DNA of 64,000 nucleotides from Ningiella ruwaisensis (lineage in GTDB: Bacteria > Pseudomonadota > Gammaproteobacteria > Enterobacterales > Alteromonadaceae), in the NCBI RefSeq assembly GCF_004798935.1, contig NZ_RAHT01000004.1, forward strand, positions 186,001-250,000. Direction: 5' to 3'. The translations under genes and the position numbers were made by a program. Below, in pieces: positions 28,916 through 38,900 of the stretch (position 1 is the stretch's first letter; every line of letters begins with the position of its first letter). The notes beneath the pieces are model-generated. The model ran no database searches. It was not told the origin of the DNA and saw nothing but the letters and a program-made list of their open reading frames with translations.

Positions 28916-29521
28916 ATGGAATTAACATTGAAAGACGCGAAAAGCGCTCTTGAAGTATCAGACGCCACTTTTGGACGTGAGTTTAACGAAGCTCTAGTTC
29001 ACCAAGTTGTAGTGGCTTATGGTGCAGGTGCTCGTCAAGGTACTAAAGCGCAAAAGACTCGTTCAGAAGTACGCGGTGGTGGTAAGAAGCCATGGCGTCA
29101 AAAAGGTACAGGCCGTGCTCGTGCGGGCACTATTCGCAGCCCAATTTGGGTTGGTGGTGGTCGCGCGTTTGCCGCTAAGCCTCGTAGCTTCGAGCAAAAA
29201 GTAAATAAAAAGATGTACCGTGGTGCGATCAAAAGCATCCTTTCAGAACTGGTACGTCAAGACCGTTTAGTGGTTGTTGAGAAGTTTGGTGTAGATGCGC
29301 CAAAGACGAAAGAACTTCTTGGTAAACTAAACGAATTAGAATTAAACGACGTGTTAATTGTAACGAATGAAGTTGATGAGAACTTGTTCTTGTCTTCACG
29401 CAATCTTTATAAAGTAGACGTACGTGACGTTCAAGGCATTGATCCTGTCAGCTTAATCGCTTTTGAAAAAGTGTTAATGACAGCCGATGCAGTGAAAGCA
29501 CTTGAGGAGGCCTTAGCATGA
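28916..29521 (+). CDS. rplD: 50S ribosomal protein L4
   Basis: A 201-residue L4, an exit-tunnel protein and in E. coli the autogenous repressor of this operon. The tunnel loop [24 protein letters not shown] is intact and its length equals the E. coli protein. GGGAG is at 28903-28907. The stop overlaps the rplW start (ATGA). Its presence fits the attenuator candidate upstream of rpsJ. Confidence 0.98.
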   Translation: MELTLKDAKSALEVSDATFGREFNEALVHQVVVAYGAGARQGTKAQKTRSEVRGGGKKPWRQKGTGRARAGTIRSPIWVGGGRAFAAKPRSFEQKVNKKMYRGAIKSILSELVRQDRLVVVEKFGVDAPKTKELLGKLNELELNDVLIVTNEVDENLFLSSRNLYKVDVRDVQGIDPVSLIAFEKVLMTADAVKALEEALA

Positions 29522-29817
29522 ACCAAGAGCGTTTATTGAAAGTGCTAGTTGCACCTCACGTTTCCGAGAAAGCGACCATTGCAGCTGAAACATCAAACAC
29601 TTTTGTTTTTAAAGTGGTTAAAGATGCAAACAAAGCTGAAATTAAAGCGGCAGTTGAATTGTTGTTTGAAGTTGAAGTAGACAACGTTCGCACTGTTAAT
29701 TGCACAGGTAAGAAAAAGCGTTACGGCCAGCATTTTGGCAAGCGTAGCGACTGGAAAAAAGCTTACGTGTCACTTAAAGAAGGCCAAGACATCGACTTTG
29801 TCGGTGCCGGTGAATAA
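29518..29817 (+). CDS. rplW: 50S ribosomal protein L23
   Basis: A 99-residue L23, at the tunnel exit and the docking site for trigger factor and [17 protein letters not shown] and [31 protein letters not shown] are typical. It starts four bases inside rplD, with GAGG upstream. Confidence 0.98.
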   Translation: MNQERLLKVLVAPHVSEKATIAAETSNTFVFKVVKDANKAEIKAAVELLFEVEVDNVRTVNCTGKKKRYGQHFGKRSDWKKAYVSLKEGQDIDFVGAGE

Positions 29818-29828
29818 GGAGAGTAGAC

Positions 29829-30653
29829 ATGCCATTATTGAAAGCTAAACCTACCTCTGCTGGTCGTCGTCACGTTGTTCAGGTAGTTAATCCTGACCTA
29901 CACAAAGGTGCTCCATACGCGCCGTTGCTTGAAAAAAGCAACAAAAGCGGTGGTCGTAACAACAACGGTCGTATCACAGTTCGTCATATCGGTGGTGGTC
30001 ACAAGCAACACTACCGTGTTATTGACTTTAAACGTAATAAAGACGGCATTCCAGCCAAAATTGAGCGTTTAGAATATGATCCAAACCGCTCTGCAAACAT
30101 TGCACTTGTGCTTTACGCAGACGGTGAGCGTCGCTACATCCTGGCTCCTAAAGGAGTTCAAGCGGGCGATGCTATCCAATCTGGTTCTGATGCACCTATC
30201 AAAGCGGGAAATGCTATGCCTATGCGTAACATCCCGGTAGGGTCAACAGTACACGCGATTGAAATGAAGCCTGGCAAAGGTGCGCAAATTGCACGTTCTG
30301 CCGGAAACTATGCGCAAATCCTTGCACGTGAAGGCACTTATGTGACACTTCGTTTACGTTCAGGTGAGGTACGTAAAGTATTAGCTGATTGCCGTGCAAC
30401 TATCGGTGAAGTGGGTAATGCTGAGCATATGCTTCGTTCACTTGGTAAGGCTGGTGCTACTCGCTGGCGTGGCGTTCGTCCGACTGTTCGTGGTGTTGCC
30501 ATGAACCCGGTTGATCACCCGCACGGTGGTGGTGAAGGTCGTACTTCAGGTGGTCGCCACCCAGTAACACCTTGGGGTATTCCTACTAAAGGTAAGAAAA
30601 CCCGAAGCAACAAGCGTACTGATAAACTTATCGTACGTCGTCGAAACAAGTAA
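29829..30653 (+). CDS. rplB: 50S ribosomal protein L2
   Basis: A 274-residue L2, needed for subunit association and peptidyl transferase assembly. The C-terminal signature [29 protein letters not shown], including the conserved His, is intact. It lies eleven bases after rplW with a good ribosome site (AAGGAGAG). Confidence 0.99.
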   Translation: MPLLKAKPTSAGRRHVVQVVNPDLHKGAPYAPLLEKSNKSGGRNNNGRITVRHIGGGHKQHYRVIDFKRNKDGIPAKIERLEYDPNRSANIALVLYADGERRYILAPKGVQAGDAIQSGSDAPIKAGNAMPMRNIPVGSTVHAIEMKPGKGAQIARSAGNYAQILAREGTYVTLRLRSGEVRKVLADCRATIGEVGNAEHMLRSLGKAGATRWRGVRPTVRGVAMNPVDHPHGGGEGRTSGGRHPVTPWGIPTKGKKTRSNKRTDKLIVRRRNK

Positions 30654-30668
30654 TAGCGAGGATTCACC

Positions 30669-30944
30669 ATGCCACGTTCTCTCAAGAAAGGTCCTTTTAT
30701 TGACCTGCACTTGCTGAAGAAGGTAGAGGCTGCAGTGGAAGCGAACGACAAAAAACCAATTAAAACCTGGTCACGTCGTTCGATGATCATCCCAGATATG
30801 ATTGGGTTGACCATTGCGGTCCATAACGGTCGCCAACACGTTCCTGTATATGTCAGTGACGAAATGGTAGGCCATAAGTTGGGCGAATTTGCGCCTACGC
30901 GTACTTACCGCGGCCATGTCGCGGATAAGAAAGCCAAACGTTAA
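30669..30944 (+). CDS. rpsS: 30S ribosomal protein S19
   Basis: A 91-residue S19 of the 30S head. [21 protein letters not shown] and the C-terminal [21 protein letters not shown] are conserved. GCGAGG lies before the start. Confidence 0.98.
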   Translation: MPRSLKKGPFIDLHLLKKVEAAVEANDKKPIKTWSRRSMIIPDMIGLTIAVHNGRQHVPVYVSDEMVGHKLGEFAPTRTYRGHVADKKAKR

Positions 30945-30954
30945 GGAGATAGAA

Positions 30955-31287
30955 ATGGAAGCATTAGCTAAACACCGTTTTGCTCGCACGTCGGCTCAAA
31001 AAGCACGCTTAGTTGCAGATCAAATTCGTGGAATGCACGTTGAGAAAGCATTAGAACTACTCACGTACAGCCCTAAGAAAAGCGCAGCGCTTATCAAGAA
31101 AGTTCTTGAGTCAGCGATTGCCAATGCTGAAAACAATGAAGGTGCGGATATTGATGAACTATCAGTATCTAAAATCTTTGTTGATGAAGGCCCAACTATG
31201 AAGCGTATTAAGCCACGTGCTAAAGGCCGTGCTGATCGTATTTTTAAGCGTAGCAGTCACATCACTGTGGTTGTGGCGGATAACTAG
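30955..31287 (+). CDS. rplV: 50S ribosomal protein L22
   Basis: A 110-residue L22, whose long hairpin lines the exit tunnel (macrolide site). The frame is open upstream into rpsS, but ATG 30955 follows AAGGAG at 30943-30948 and gives the usual start [26 protein letters not shown]. The loop [25 protein letters not shown] is intact with no resistance-type duplication. Confidence 0.97.
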   Translation: MEALAKHRFARTSAQKARLVADQIRGMHVEKALELLTYSPKKSAALIKKVLESAIANAENNEGADIDELSVSKIFVDEGPTMKRIKPRAKGRADRIFKRSSHITVVVADN

Positions 31288-31296
31288 GAGTAGATA

Positions 31297-32001
31297 ATGG
31301 GACAGAAGGTTCATCCTACCGGTATACGCCTGGGTATCAGCAAGCCATGGACATCAACTTGGTACGCAAATACTGCAGAATATGCCGACAATTTATATAA
31401 CGACCATAAAGTTCGTCAATATCTTACTAAAGAGCTGAAAAACGCTTCATTGTCTAAGATTGTTATCGAACGCCCAGCGAAAAGCATTCGTGTGACTATT
31501 CACACAGCTCGTCCTGGTGTGGTTATTGGTAAAAAAGGTGAAGACGTAGAAAAGCTTCGCAATCACATCACTAAGCTTGCTGGTGTACCAGCGCAAGTGA
31601 ACATTGCGGAAGTACGTAAGCCTGAACTTGATGCACAGCTTGTTGGAGATTCTATCTCTAGCCAGTTAGAGCGTCGTGTTATGTTCCGTCGCGCGATGAA
31701 GCGTGCGGTACAAAACGCAATGCGCTTGGGTGCATTAGGAATTAAAGTTGAAGTAAGTGGCCGTTTAGGTGGCGCTGAAATCGCACGTAGCGAGTGGTAT
31801 CGTGAAGGTCGTGTACCTTTGCACACTTTCCGTGCTGATATCGATTACGCAACCTCTGAAGCGCTAACTACTTACGGGATCATTGGCGTAAAAGTCTGGA
31901 TCTTCAAAGGTGAAGTATTAGGTGGTTTACCACTTGAGCAAGAGCAAAATAATGCTCCAGCACCGAAGAAGAAAGGCCGAAGCGCTAAGCGAGAGGGCTA
32001 A
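31297..32001 (+). CDS. rpsC: 30S ribosomal protein S3
   Basis: A 234-residue S3 with the start [13 protein letters not shown], a KH domain with [14 protein letters not shown], and C-terminal [31 protein letters not shown]. It forms part of the mRNA entry channel helicase. The ribosome site is AGGAG at 31287-31291. Confidence 0.98.
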   Translation: MGQKVHPTGIRLGISKPWTSTWYANTAEYADNLYNDHKVRQYLTKELKNASLSKIVIERPAKSIRVTIHTARPGVVIGKKGEDVEKLRNHITKLAGVPAQVNIAEVRKPELDAQLVGDSISSQLERRVMFRRAMKRAVQNAMRLGALGIKVEVSGRLGGAEIARSEWYREGRVPLHTFRADIDYATSEALTTYGIIGVKVWIFKGEVLGGLPLEQEQNNAPAPKKKGRSAKREG

Positions 32002-32003
32002 TC

Positions 32004-32417
32004 ATGTTACAACCAAAGCGTACGAAATTTCGTAAACAGCATAAAGGTCGTAACCGTGGTCTTGCTGTTGCGGGTAGCAAAGTAAGCTTCGGCACCTATG
32101 GCCTAAAAGCTATTGGCCGCGGTCGCATGACTGCTCGCCAAATCGAAGCGGCACGTCGAGCCATGACTCGTCATGTTAAACGTCAAGGTAAAATCTGGAT
32201 ACGAGTTTTCCCTGACAAGCCAATTACCGAGAAACCTCTAGAGGTTCGTCAAGGTAAAGGTAAAGGTAACGTTGAATATTGGGTTTGCCAAATTCAGCCT
32301 GGTCGTGTGTTGTATGAGATGGAAGGTGTTCCTGAGTCTCTAGCGCGCGAAGCCTTTGAATTGGCTGCAGCTAAATTGCCGTTTAAAACAACCTTTGTAA
32401 CTCGGACGGTGATGTAA
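32004..32417 (+). CDS. rplP: 50S ribosomal protein L16
   Basis: A 137-residue L16 near the A-site t[22 protein letters not shown], the [24 protein letters not shown] segment and the [17 protein letters not shown] loop are present. It starts two bases after rpsC; the stop shares a base with rpmC (TAATG). Confidence 0.98.
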   Translation: MLQPKRTKFRKQHKGRNRGLAVAGSKVSFGTYGLKAIGRGRMTARQIEAARRAMTRHVKRQGKIWIRVFPDKPITEKPLEVRQGKGKGNVEYWVCQIQPGRVLYEMEGVPESLAREAFELAAAKLPFKTTFVTRTVM

Positions 32418-32623
32418 TGAAAGCGACTGAACTAAGAGAAAAAAGCGTAGAAGAGTTGAATGAAGAGCTATTAAACTTGCTTAAAGAGCAATTTAATTTG
32501 CGCATGCAACATTCTACTGGTCAACTTGAAAAAACTGACCAACTTAAGACAGTACGTCGTAACATCGCACGTGTTAAAACCCTTTTAACTGAAAAGGCTA
32601 AAGCCGAAGCGGGAGCGAATTAA
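32417..32623 (+). CDS. rpmC: 50S ribosomal protein L29
   Basis: A 68-residue two-helix protein with [33 protein letters not shown] and [11 protein letters not shown]. It is coupled at both ends by TAATG overlaps to rplP and rpsQ. Confidence 0.97.
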   Translation: MKATELREKSVEELNEELLNLLKEQFNLRMQHSTGQLEKTDQLKTVRRNIARVKTLLTEKAKAEAGAN

Positions 32624-32880
32624 TGGCGACTGAGCAAAAAATCCGTACCCTTCAAGGACGTGTGTCTAGCAACAAAATGGATAAAACCATTACTGTTGTG
32701 GTTGACCGTTATGTAAAACATCCTATTTATGGAAAGTTCATCAGACGCTCAACTAAAATGCACGCTCATGACGAAGCTAACGTGTGTAATGAAGGCGATA
32801 TCGTGACTATCACTGAATGTCGTCCTCTTTCCAAGAATAAAACCTGGAAATTAGTAGACGTGGTTGAAAAAGCGAAGTAA
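32623..32880 (+). CDS. rpsQ: 30S ribosomal protein S17
   Basis: An 85-residue S17, an early 16S rRNA binder. [30 protein letters not shown] and [22 protein letters not shown] are typical. It is the last gene of the S10 operon here. It is followed 20 bases later by a strong hairpin terminator instead of rplN and the spc operon. Confidence 0.98.
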   Translation: MATEQKIRTLQGRVSSNKMDKTITVVVDRYVKHPIYGKFIRRSTKMHAHDEANVCNEGDIVTITECRPLSKNKTWKLVDVVEKAK

Positions 32881-32899
32881 TTCGTTTTTCACTTGTATT

Positions 32900-32936
32900 A
32901 AAAAAGGCGCTTGCAGCAATGCACAGCGCCTTTTTT
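32900..32936. terminator. Bidirectional rho-independent terminator after rpsQ
   Basis: Arms AAAAAAGGCGCT (32900-32911) and AGCGCCTTTTTT (32925-32936) form a 12-bp stem that can extend inward through TGC/GCA. There is a T-run on both strands. It can end the S10 operon on the + strand and the convergent GspC-like gene on the - strand. Confidence 0.92.
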
Positions 32937-32957
32937 CTTACCTAAGATCAACAGAAT

Positions 32958-33776
32958 CTAGTCTCTTGTGACATTAAGCGACTCGCCTGGTATATCTAGA
33001 TAGAGCGTAATTAATCGTCCTTTTCGCATCACCTGAAATACAAGCGTGTTGGCATGACGAATAGTTTTAGATAATTCCTCAAGCTCACCGGGTACCGTCA
33101 CTCGCTTACCGTTTATGCTGGTAATAACATCATCCTCTTGTAAACCGGCCTGTTCAAATAGTTCCGGGTTCATGCCCGGAGAAGCAATCATGCCGTTCGC
33201 AATGAAATTGGTGTGAGTAAGATGAACAATGTGCTCTAAAATCCGTGGTCGCGTGCCAATTTCATCGGGTGTCATTGCAAGAAAATCCTCATAGGTTTCA
33301 AGTTCAGGTTGAGCGAGCAAATTAGGGCCCGTGAGCGAAATTTCGAAGGTGTTATTATCGAAGCCCAGCAAAACAGACCGTTCTTGAATGTCCAATACTT
33401 GAATATCATAACCAAAAATTAGGTCACCAGGCTCAAATTGATCTGCCATCCCTTTATGTTCTAACAAGGCAATGGTTTGAGGGCGTAGTTGAGATCCGAT
33501 CATTTTTACAAAGATTGGTAGCGAGATATGACTTGAAACCCCCTCTGTTGCAGGCACATTATTGTATTGAGCTGATTGTTTGCCGGCACTAAACGTTGAA
33601 TTTGTTGTGGCATAGTTCGCCGGTGCTTGTCGTGCTTGTGACAAATTACGAGCACCGACATCGTCTTCAGCACTTGATAGATAAGTTGTCTCATCCTCAT
33701 TAAGTGACATCACAGAATATATTACTGCAGCCATTAGACACAATAATAGAATGACTGTACTTACGTTTTCTTTCAT
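32958..33776 (-). CDS. Orphan GspC-like protein (type II secretion C-type with PDZ)
   Basis: A 272-residue bitopic protein. It has a membrane helix at about residues 5-24 (VSTVILLLCLMAAVIYSV) and a linker with low-complexity Ala/Ser/Gln. A homology-region-like domain follows at about 85-150 (VKMIGSQLRPQTIALLEHKG, then PGDLIFGYDIQVLDIQERSVLLGF). A PDZ domain is at about 185-265 (NPELFEQAGLQEDDVITSINGKRV). This order and length are those of GspC, which links the secretin to the inner-membrane platform and helps choose substrates. No other gsp gene is next to it. It is transcribed divergently from a secreted protease. GGGAG lies before the start. It could be a dedicated adaptor or a periplasmic PDZ protein of other function. 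Confidence 0.7.
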   Translation of the reverse strand: MKENVSTVILLLCLMAAVIYSVMSLNEDETTYLSSAEDDVGARNLSQARQAPANYATTNSTFSAGKQSAQYNNVPATEGVSSHISLPIFVKMIGSQLRPQTIALLEHKGMADQFEPGDLIFGYDIQVLDIQERSVLLGFDNNTFEISLTGPNLLAQPELETYEDFLAMTPDEIGTRPRILEHIVHLTHTNFIANGMIASPGMNPELFEQAGLQEDDVITSINGKRVTVPGELEELSKTIRHANTLVFQVMRKGRLITLYLDIPGESLNVTRD

Positions 33777-33870
33777 GTTTTCTCCCTCATCACCAGTATT
33801 ATCGACCTCACAAAATAAAAGCTAAGTAAAAAGCGGCTATTTTTCTGGGTATTTCATATACAGATGAATT

Positions 33871-33921
33871 AAAAAATGAACACTAAGAGTTAAAAAATGA
33901 ATGCTTTTTCGAAAAAATGAA
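33871..33921 (+). repeat. Three AAAAAATGAA direct repeats, phased 20-21 bp
   Basis: Copies are at 33871-33880, 33892-33901 and 33912-33921, with start-to-start distances of 21 and 20 bases, i.e. two helical turns. They lie about 105-155 bases upstream of the sigma-54-type promoter, the usual place for activator enhancer sites. A fourth copy of the decamer occurs at 42349-42358, upstream of the sigma-54 activator gene. The region is AT-rich, so the motif alone is weak; the phasing is the stronger point. Confidence 0.5.
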
Positions 33922-34023
33922 CATAAAGGTTCAACTATTGATTCAATATTTAATTCAATGATTAATCAAAATAAGATGATAAAAAAAGCCTAATAAAAAC
34001 AGTGGGATAAAATAAAATAAAAT

Positions 34024-34040
34024 TTGGCACGCTAAGTGCA
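34024..34040 (+). promoter_or_regulatory. Sigma-54-type promoter for the S8 protease gene
   Basis: TTGGCACG-CTAA-GTGCA matches the RpoN consensus TTGGCACG-N4-TTGCA with one mismatch. The invariant GG (34026-34027) and GC (34038-34039) are 12 bases apart as required. It lies 57 bases before the protease start. A sigma-54 activator gene is encoded about 5-8 kb away. Confidence 0.7.
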
Positions 34041-34097
34041 AACGACCGAGTAATTACGAATCCGCATAATGCTTGTTGGATAAATGGAGTAAAAGTT

Positions 34098-35855
34098 ATG
34101 AAGTCTTTAGGTCGTTTAAGTTACTTAGTTGCAGCAATCACAGTAGGCACTATTTCTTTAGGTTCAGTTAATGGTGATATGTCTACTATTACTGACCACA
34201 TGTTTGGCGCTGGTGGCGCGCAAGAGCAAGTCCAACAGTCATACATTATTCAGGGATCAAATGCAGAGCGTTTAGTCGACGTGGTTGAAACTGTTGGTGG
34301 AGATGTTAACAAACAGTTCCCAATCATCAATGCAATCAGCGCAGTCTTAACGCCCTCACAAGCCGAAGAGTTAAAGAAAGTGAGCGGCGTGCGCATCTTA
34401 GACGACCGCACGGTTACGACTATGAATAAGGGGCAGACTAAAAAACATGCTATTGATACTTACATAAATAAGCAAATAAACGCTAACGATGTACATGACT
34501 TAGGCTTTACTGGCCAAGGCGTGACAGTAGCTGTTGTCGATAGTGGCGCTAATATGGGCGGTGATATCGGACAATATTTATTTCGCGATAGTAACGGTAA
34601 TAAACGTGCTCTTGTTAAATATGACACATTCAAGGGTCAGCCTACCTATTATTATAATGATGATAACAACGGTCACGGGTCACACATCAGTGGTATTATT
34701 GCGAGTAGCTTGAGAGACGGTTCGGGTGATTTTAACGGCGTTGCTCCAGATGTATTTTTACTCTCAATCAAAGCCTTTGATGATAAAGGTAACAGCAGTT
34801 ACTCCCACGTTTTAGATGCACTTAACTGGATTTCAATGAACCGTTACACCTACGGTATCAAAGTGGTAAATCTTTCATTAGGTGCTGAGGTCAATGCACG
34901 CTATTACAATGACCCATTAAACCAAGCCGTTATGGCGCTTTGGCATCAAGGGATTACGGTTGTCACCTCTGCAGGTAACAATGGTCGCGAAATGGGGATT
35001 ACCGTTCCAGGCAACAACCCCTACGTGATAACAGTGGGTACTAGCGCGCATAATGATACGCCTTACGATATTTCTGACGACCGCATCGCTTCATTCTCTG
35101 CGGAAGGTCCAACTTTCGAAGGCTTTGTAAAGCCAGAAGTTGTCGCTCCAGGTGCAGAAGTCGCTGTGAAAATGAACAGCAAGTTCTTCAAGAAAGCGCA
35201 TAAAAAGAATGACAAAGGTGCTGATTACTTCGAAATTTCAGGTACATCTCAATCATCGGCTGTGGTTGCAGGTATTGCAGCACTCATTATTCAAGCGCAC
35301 CCAGGTATACGCCCTGATGACGTAAAATGTAAGATTATCTCTTCAACTCGTTTGGCTAAAAACAGCAGCAATAGCATTTACTCGCCACTGGTACAAGGTC
35401 ATGGCATGGTAAACGCTTATGAAGCGGTAACCTCTAACGCAACAGGATGCGCAAATAACGGCCTAGATGTAGTTGCAGACTTAACGGGTACACAGCATTT
35501 CTTTGGTCCAGTTGAGAAAAAAGATGGTCTATACGAAATTAGCTTAGCTGACGGTACTGTGTTACTTGAGGGAGCCCATTGGACTACAGAGACGGTAGTT
35601 ATTGAGGGGGCACATTGGACAACTGAAAGTATTGAGCTTAAAGGCGCTCACTGGACAACTGAAAGTATTGAACTTAAAGGTGCTCATTGGACAACTGAAA
35701 GTATCGAGCTTAAAGGAGCACATTGGACGACGGAAAGTGTTGAACTTAAAGGCGCACACTGGACCACAGAGTCAGTAGAACTAAAAGGCGCGCATTGGAC
35801 AACGGAAACATCACCGGCCATGGGGGTTGACCTGGACGAGTCTCAATGGCAATAA
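34098..35855 (+). CDS. Secreted subtilisin-like (S8) protease with GAHWT repeat tail
   Basis: A 585-residue exported subtilase. It has a signal peptide (about 1-26), an inhibitor I9-like propeptide (about 48-110, YIIQGSNAERLVDVVETVGGDV) and a catalytic domain with Asp148 (VVDSG), His193 (NGHGSH) and Ser384 (GTSQSS). The usual GTSMA is GTSQS here. A short domain of about 455-490 leads into seven 12-residue repeats of K/E-GAHWTTES-I/V-EL (491-574), then MGVDLDESQWQ. The repeat tail is not a known sorting signal to me; a short beta-solenoid or ligand-binding array is possible. It is divergent from the GspC-like gene and preceded by a sigma-54-type promoter. AGTAAAAG precedes the ATG. Confidence 0.88.
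   Translation: MKSLGRLSYLVAAITVGTISLGSVNGDMSTITDHMFGAGGAQEQVQQSYIIQGSNAERLVDVVETVGGDVNKQFPIINAISAVLTPSQAEELKKVSGVRILDDRTVTTMNKGQTKKHAIDTYINKQINANDVHDLGFTGQGVTVAVVDSGANMGGDIGQYLFRDSNGNKRALVKYDTFKGQPTYYYNDDNNGHGSHISGIIASSLRDGSGDFNGVAPDVFLLSIKAFDDKGNSSYSHVLDALNWISMNRYTYGIKVVNLSLGAEVNARYYNDPLNQAVMALWHQGITVVTSAGNNGREMGITVPGNNPYVITVGTSAHNDTPYDISDDRIASFSAEGPTFEGFVKPEVVAPGAEVAVKMNSKFFKKAHKKNDKGADYFEISGTSQSSAVVAGIAALIIQAHPGIRPDDVKCKIISSTRLAKNSSNSIYSPLVQGHGMVNAYEAVTSNATGCANNGLDVVADLTGTQHFFGPVEKKDGLYEISLADGTVLLEGAHWTTETVVIEGAHWTTESIELKGAHWTTESIELKGAHWTTESIELKGAHWTTESVELKGAHWTTESVELKGAHWTTETSPAMGVDLDESQWQ
35568..35819 (+). repeat. Seven in-frame 36-bp tandem repeats coding GAHWTTE units
   Basis: Seven adjacent 36-base units each encode 12 residues with invariant GAHWTTE; only the last five residues and the leading E/K vary. 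The codons for GAHWT differ at third positions between nearly all units (for example GGAGCCCAT, GGGGCACAT, GGCGCTCAC). The array is therefore not a recent duplication, and the protein sequence seems to be held by selection. Confidence 0.95.
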
Positions 35856-35868
35856 ATAAAAGCTGACT

Positions 35869-35892
35869 AAGCCATCTTCGGATGGCTTTTTT
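35869..35892 (+). terminator. Rho-independent terminator after the S8 protease
   Basis: Stem AAGCCATC / GATGGCTT with a UUCG tetraloop, followed by TTTT, 13 bases after the protease stop codon. Confidence 0.93.
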
Positions 35893-35997
35893 GTTTAAGC
35901 TTGAAAGGATGTTCTCAAAGTAAAGAATTTCAAAAGAATGCCGTTACAGTCACGAGAAAGTCACTTAACTCGTCAGAATTTCAATGGATAAAATGCT

Positions 35998-38900
35998 GTG
36001 TACAGACTAAAGAACATTTTTCAGCCAATTGTGAATTTTATAAAAGCACTCTTGATATTGACGTTTTTACCGTCAACTTCATTTGCTGCAATTGACAATG
36101 TTCGCTTCGAACACTTTTACGTTGAGCAGGGCTTGAGCCAACAGTCAATTATGGCGCTTTATCAGGATTCTAAAGGATTTATCTGGCTTGGAACTCAAGA
36201 AGGTCTTAATCGCTATGACGGCCGGAAATTTGTTCAGTACACAAAATCAACGGATATTGAAAATGACAATTCACTAATTGCTCCATTTGTAAACGCTATC
36301 GCAGAAGATCATAGTGGACAAATATGGGTAGCTACAAGAGAGGGTGTAAGTCGTTTCAATACGGCAACGGATACCTTCGTAAACTATCGAGCTGATGGAA
36401 GCGATAAAAGTATAAACGACCTTGTTGTGCGCGACGTCTTCGTCAGTAAATCAGGAGATGTGTGGGTTGCAACGAGGAAGGGGCTAAATAAATATCTGCC
36501 AGTAGAAGATCGTTTTAAACCTTATAACTTAACTAACCTCGACGGAATTGGGGTCGATTTTTTCAAGGTTGAAGAGGATATGGCAGGAGGCTTATGGCTA
36601 GGGAGCGATAAAGATGGTCTATATCGTTTCGATCCGGTCAATGAACAGTTTACGCGTATTATTGACGATTTTATTGTTGGAGGCGAAAAACAGAATGGCA
36701 ACATTCGAGCGCTTCTTATTGACACATCCCAACGACTCTGGATTGGCACTTCTAATCTAGGGACCTTTACCCTAGATCTTACTCAACCTAAAACTGAAAG
36801 CGCTTTAGATAATGTGGTTGTATACCCTCAAATGGATAAAGTTTCCGCTATCGATATCCATCAGGACAGTCACGGGAACCTTTGGTTCGGTACAGAAAAT
36901 GGCTTGGCGTATATTGATAAAGAAGGAGTATTCGGCCGTCTTAATCACCATTCTGACGATAATACCTCCCTGTCTGACGACATGGTGACAAGTGTCATTC
37001 AAGACGATGGCGGAGTTTTATGGGTAGGAACGTTCAAAGGATTGAATAAATGGAACACAGTAACCACTCAATTTGATCACTACGAGGTGACTGGTCGAGA
37101 GAAGAAGAGTCTATCAGGCAACAATATTACTTCAATAACACAAATTGATGACAAACGTGTGTTTATCTCCAGCAGAGACGGCGCAGACATCCTACATTTG
37201 GATACCAAACAAATTGAAAAATTCTATGTGCCTGGCGTGACTAAAGAATCTGCTTCGCAATATCGAGTGATGTCGTCAGCTATTGTAAAAAACAATGAGC
37301 TATGGCTGGGTACCAATGCATCTGGCGCAATACGAATCAATTTAAGTTCGGGAGAATTTGAGAGCTATAGGTCTGGTTTGGGAGATAAAGATAAAAGCCT
37401 TCAAGCAAATGGCGTTACGTCTATTTTTGTAGACAAGGATGATACGGTTTGGTTGAGCACCTATGGCGGGGGACTAAGTAAATACAACAGGCAAACCAAT
37501 GATTTTACAACCTATCGCAGTCAAATAGACGATATTTACTCTCTTTCAAGTGATAAACTGATGTCCATTATGCAAGCACACGATGGCAATCTCTGGCTAG
37601 GGACCTGGGACAATGGCATCACTATTTTTAACCCCAAGACCGAATCGGCCTATCGCGTACTTTCCAGCTCAAATGGAAAAGAAGGCTTGGGAGCAAAACA
37701 GGTTTGGGTGATTTACGAAGATGAGCAACGAAATATTTGGGTCGGAACACATGGTAGCGGGATCAACTTTTTAAGCGCTACAGATAGAGACAACGCTCAA
37801 TTGAAATTTACCAGCATCGGTATGGAAGATGGCTTGCCCAGCAATGTTATTTTCGGGATTTTGCCAGATAATAGCGGTAATTTGTGGTTAAGCAGTAACA
37901 GAGGTTTGACCAAACTTAATCGCAGTACCTTGGAGACCATAACTTTTACTCATGCTCAAGGGCTTCGTAGTAAAGAATTTAACTCTGGATCTTATGCACG
38001 ATTAACAAACGGAAAGCTGATGTTTGGCGGTCCCAACGGTGTGACCGGATTTAGACCGGAAGATGTTAGGCTGAATAATCTTGTTCCTACAACAGTCATT
38101 ACCACCTTCCGTCGCCTCGACCAAGAAAGCAATATTCAAAAAGAGCTGAATGAAGAGCAGACCTTGGTCGTGGATTATACGGATTACCTGATTGAATTTA
38201 ATTTTGTATCACTCCACTTTACTGCACCTGAAAAGAATCAATACAAGTATCGTTTAACCGGCTTTGATGAGGATTGGGTAAAAGTACGTGACATTCCGCG
38301 CGCTACTTACACAAATCTTCCTGCAGGTGACTACACCTTTGAAGTTATTTCTTCAAACAGTGATGGCGTTTGGAACATGCGCCCAGCCAGTGTGAAGCTT
38401 TCTGTGCTGCCAGCCCCTTGGGAGTCCAGTTATGCGTATGCAGCTTACACATTGCTGCTCGTCCTGCTTCTGTATTTTATTTACCGCTGGTACAACAGCA
38501 AACTGCAAACAGAAACACGGTATCGACAAGCACTTGAAGTTGAAGTAGATAAACGCACACAAGAATTAAGTGCAGCAAATGAAAAACTACTTAAAGCGAG
38601 TATTACCGACCAATTAACGGGTCTTTACAATCGACGCTACCTGTCGGATATCATTCAAGAAAAATCACGTAAGGTTTATGAGCGATTTATAGCAGCCCAG
38701 GAGCGTAATCAAGTTGACCACGAAAATGGACCACGATTATTCTTTTTGATGTTCGATCTGGATGGATTTAAACCCATCAACGATACTTACGGACACGATG
38801 CGGGTGACAAAATGATTCGTCAGGTTGCTGCGCTTTTACAAGAAGTATGCCGCATCGATGATATTGTTATTCGATGGGGCGGCGATGAATTTCTGGTGAT

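Larger units (their letters stand above)
33777..34097. other. AT-rich divergent control region between GspC-like gene and S8 protease
   Basis: 321 bases without a gene. It holds three phased copies of AAAAAATGAA (33871-33921), AT-rich imperfect inverted segments around 33940-33970, and a sigma-54-type promoter (34024-34040) facing the protease. No convincing small ORF was found. Confidence 0.6.

Noticed and set aside
35562-35819. 36-bp repeats resembling a CRISPR array, and an antisense reading frame across them
   Set aside because: The repeats are directly adjacent without spacers, in frame with the protease, and vary at third positions. The antisense frame is a by-product of the repeat coding.
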